Shown here piece by piece: positions 31,503-32,639 of a stretch of 32,639 nt of DNA. Within the stretch, counting starts at the first letter, position 1. Every line of letters starts with the position of its first letter. Origin of the DNA: Emmonsiellopsis sp. PD_33 (Eukaryota; Ascomycota; Eurotiomycetes; Onygenales; Ajellomycetaceae). The DNA is taken from positions 1 through 32,639 of the forward strand of contig JANTQF010000383.1 of the NCBI GenBank assembly GCA_032988165.1, given 5' to 3'. The translations under genes were made by a program, and so were the position numbers. The notes below the pieces were generated by a model that was not told the DNA's origin, made no database searches, and saw only the letters and a program-made list of their open reading frames with translations.

Positions 31503-32639
31503 AACGGGAGCAATATACGACGAGAAACGCAGTTCCTTACCTTGTTACCACAGCGTCCTTACCGAAACCACAGAATCTCCCACCTCGACACCCGCACTAT
31601 AGTATCTACCAAACGTCTTTCCCTGCTCATAATCGATCGATCATATCAAGTGATTGAAAACCTTCATGTGTCCGTTCTGATCCGCAATTTTGGCTATCTA
31701 GCCATATACCGGTGAATTTTCTTTGAGCACTTCTTTTCAACAACTTCTTTTCTATTATTGATTGATTGACAAATTCCTTCTAATGACCTTCAAATGATCA
31801 TGAAAACCCCACTTTTTGTCTTCTTCACCCCCCTTTTTATTCTCTTCGTCAACTTCTTATGACTGGATTTAGCTATTTGGCCTGATTTTTGTTCCGATTT
31901 CCCTTCTTCCCCCTTCGCCTCCCCGCCTTTCCTTTTGTTATTCTCATGGCGGGTTTCAACACATTCACCTGCGACGAAGTCGACAACGAAAACCTTTGGA
32001 TAAAACCAACACAAACAGAAAGCATACCTCCCTCCAATTTTTCCCGTATTTTTTACATAAGATGGGTGGGAGATCGGAGTTATTTCCTTTTCCTTTCCAT
32101 TTTCTCTTTTCCACTTTCCATTTTAGGATATTATCATGGTTGTTTCTACTGTTCCTATTTGTCTTGATTATCATGGTATTTATTGTGTGCTTTTTGTCTA
32201 TCTATTACCGCTTCTCAAATATGGGTTTTATATCCCATTTCCGATATTATCTCCAACCTTGGTCTGGACCTTTTTGGATGAATGAACGGATGGTTTGTAT
32301 GGAGGCTGGATGATTGAAGGCATGGATGGATTTCTCTTTTTTAGTACTTTTTTTTTTGGACGGTTCTTTTTTGCGGTTGATACTGGTTGGTTGGACGGTT
32401 TTTTATCATTTGCTCCCTTTGAATGCCCCCCCCCCCCCCCCCCCACCCCCCCCTCCCCCCCACCACCCCCCCCCTACCCCCCCTCCACCCCCCCCCCTAC
32501 CCTGACAAACACACATTACTAACTATATACAATCAAAAAACATACCATCACAAGAAACTCCTCCACCCATACAAATCAGACCACCACCAGCCCAGCTCTC
32601 CGCCTCATCCCACCACGCTACAACACACCGCCCTCCTCA
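31503..32639. other. 3' flank of the MAPKK gene and spacer to the window end
   Basis: T-rich, low-complexity DNA, including the probable 3' untranslated region of the MAPKK transcript. No gene is recognised. A long C-rich run lies at 32427-32501. The last ~100 bases are CA-rich. Confidence 0.5.
32427..32501. repeat. Poly-C low-complexity tract
   Basis: About 75 bases, almost only C, with single A and T interruptions (18 C in the first run). On the minus strand it is a G-run array able to form G-quadruplex structures. Confidence 0.85.

Overview
The window is nuclear DNA of a filamentous ascomycete. Protein-coding genes are interrupted by 51-75 nt introns with GT..AG borders and CTAAC/ACTAAC-type branch sites. 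The proteins are fungal families: a Mkk1/Mkk2-type MAP kinase kinase, a GPI-anchored Pro/Ser-rich wall protein, a SLIP-GC-like large GTPase and a caspase-like protein. The style of the proteins and the gene-poor layout suggest Eurotiomycetes, probably Onygenales; this is an inference and no species is claimed.

Left part, 1-15 kb (accessory in character). The first ~140 bases are the 3' end of mitochondrial nad4, followed by a GC-cluster palindrome, so the left edge is either mitochondrial DNA inserted in the nucleus or an assembly join. Then come a seven-exon large GTPase (928-4341, minus), a divergent zinc alcohol/formaldehyde dehydrogenase (5743-7035, plus, three exons), a 2.6 kb stretch without a convincing gene, a caspase-like protein in which the expected catalytic His is Tyr (9640-10770, minus), an unknown low-complexity protein (12037-12771, minus), and the broken remnant of a fungal HNH-nuclease gene (14066-14653, plus).

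Middle and right part, 15-32.6 kb (core-like genes in very long spacers). A GPI-anchored wall protein with four tandem 23-24 residue repeats (16689-17562, minus) has a regular array of CCCCT stress-element-like motifs upstream. A 6 kb gene-free stretch ends in a dense cluster of microsatellites and contains a perfect 11-bp hairpin. An intronless protoglobin-type heme protein gene follows (23973-24614, minus). After another 4 kb spacer comes the cell-wall-integrity MAP kinase kinase gene (29822-31502, plus, four exons), preceded by about 1 kb of CT-rich DNA with a TATA box at its far end and a single ATG that opens a 10-codon upstream reading frame.

No operon-like logic is expected in this organism. 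The only functional link visible is loose: the MAPKK of the wall-integrity pathway and a wall protein lie about 12 kb apart. All intron borders were placed by eye; every multi-exon gene closes in frame, and three were also fitted to recalled family sequence. No tRNA, rRNA, CRISPR array or intact transposon was recognised.
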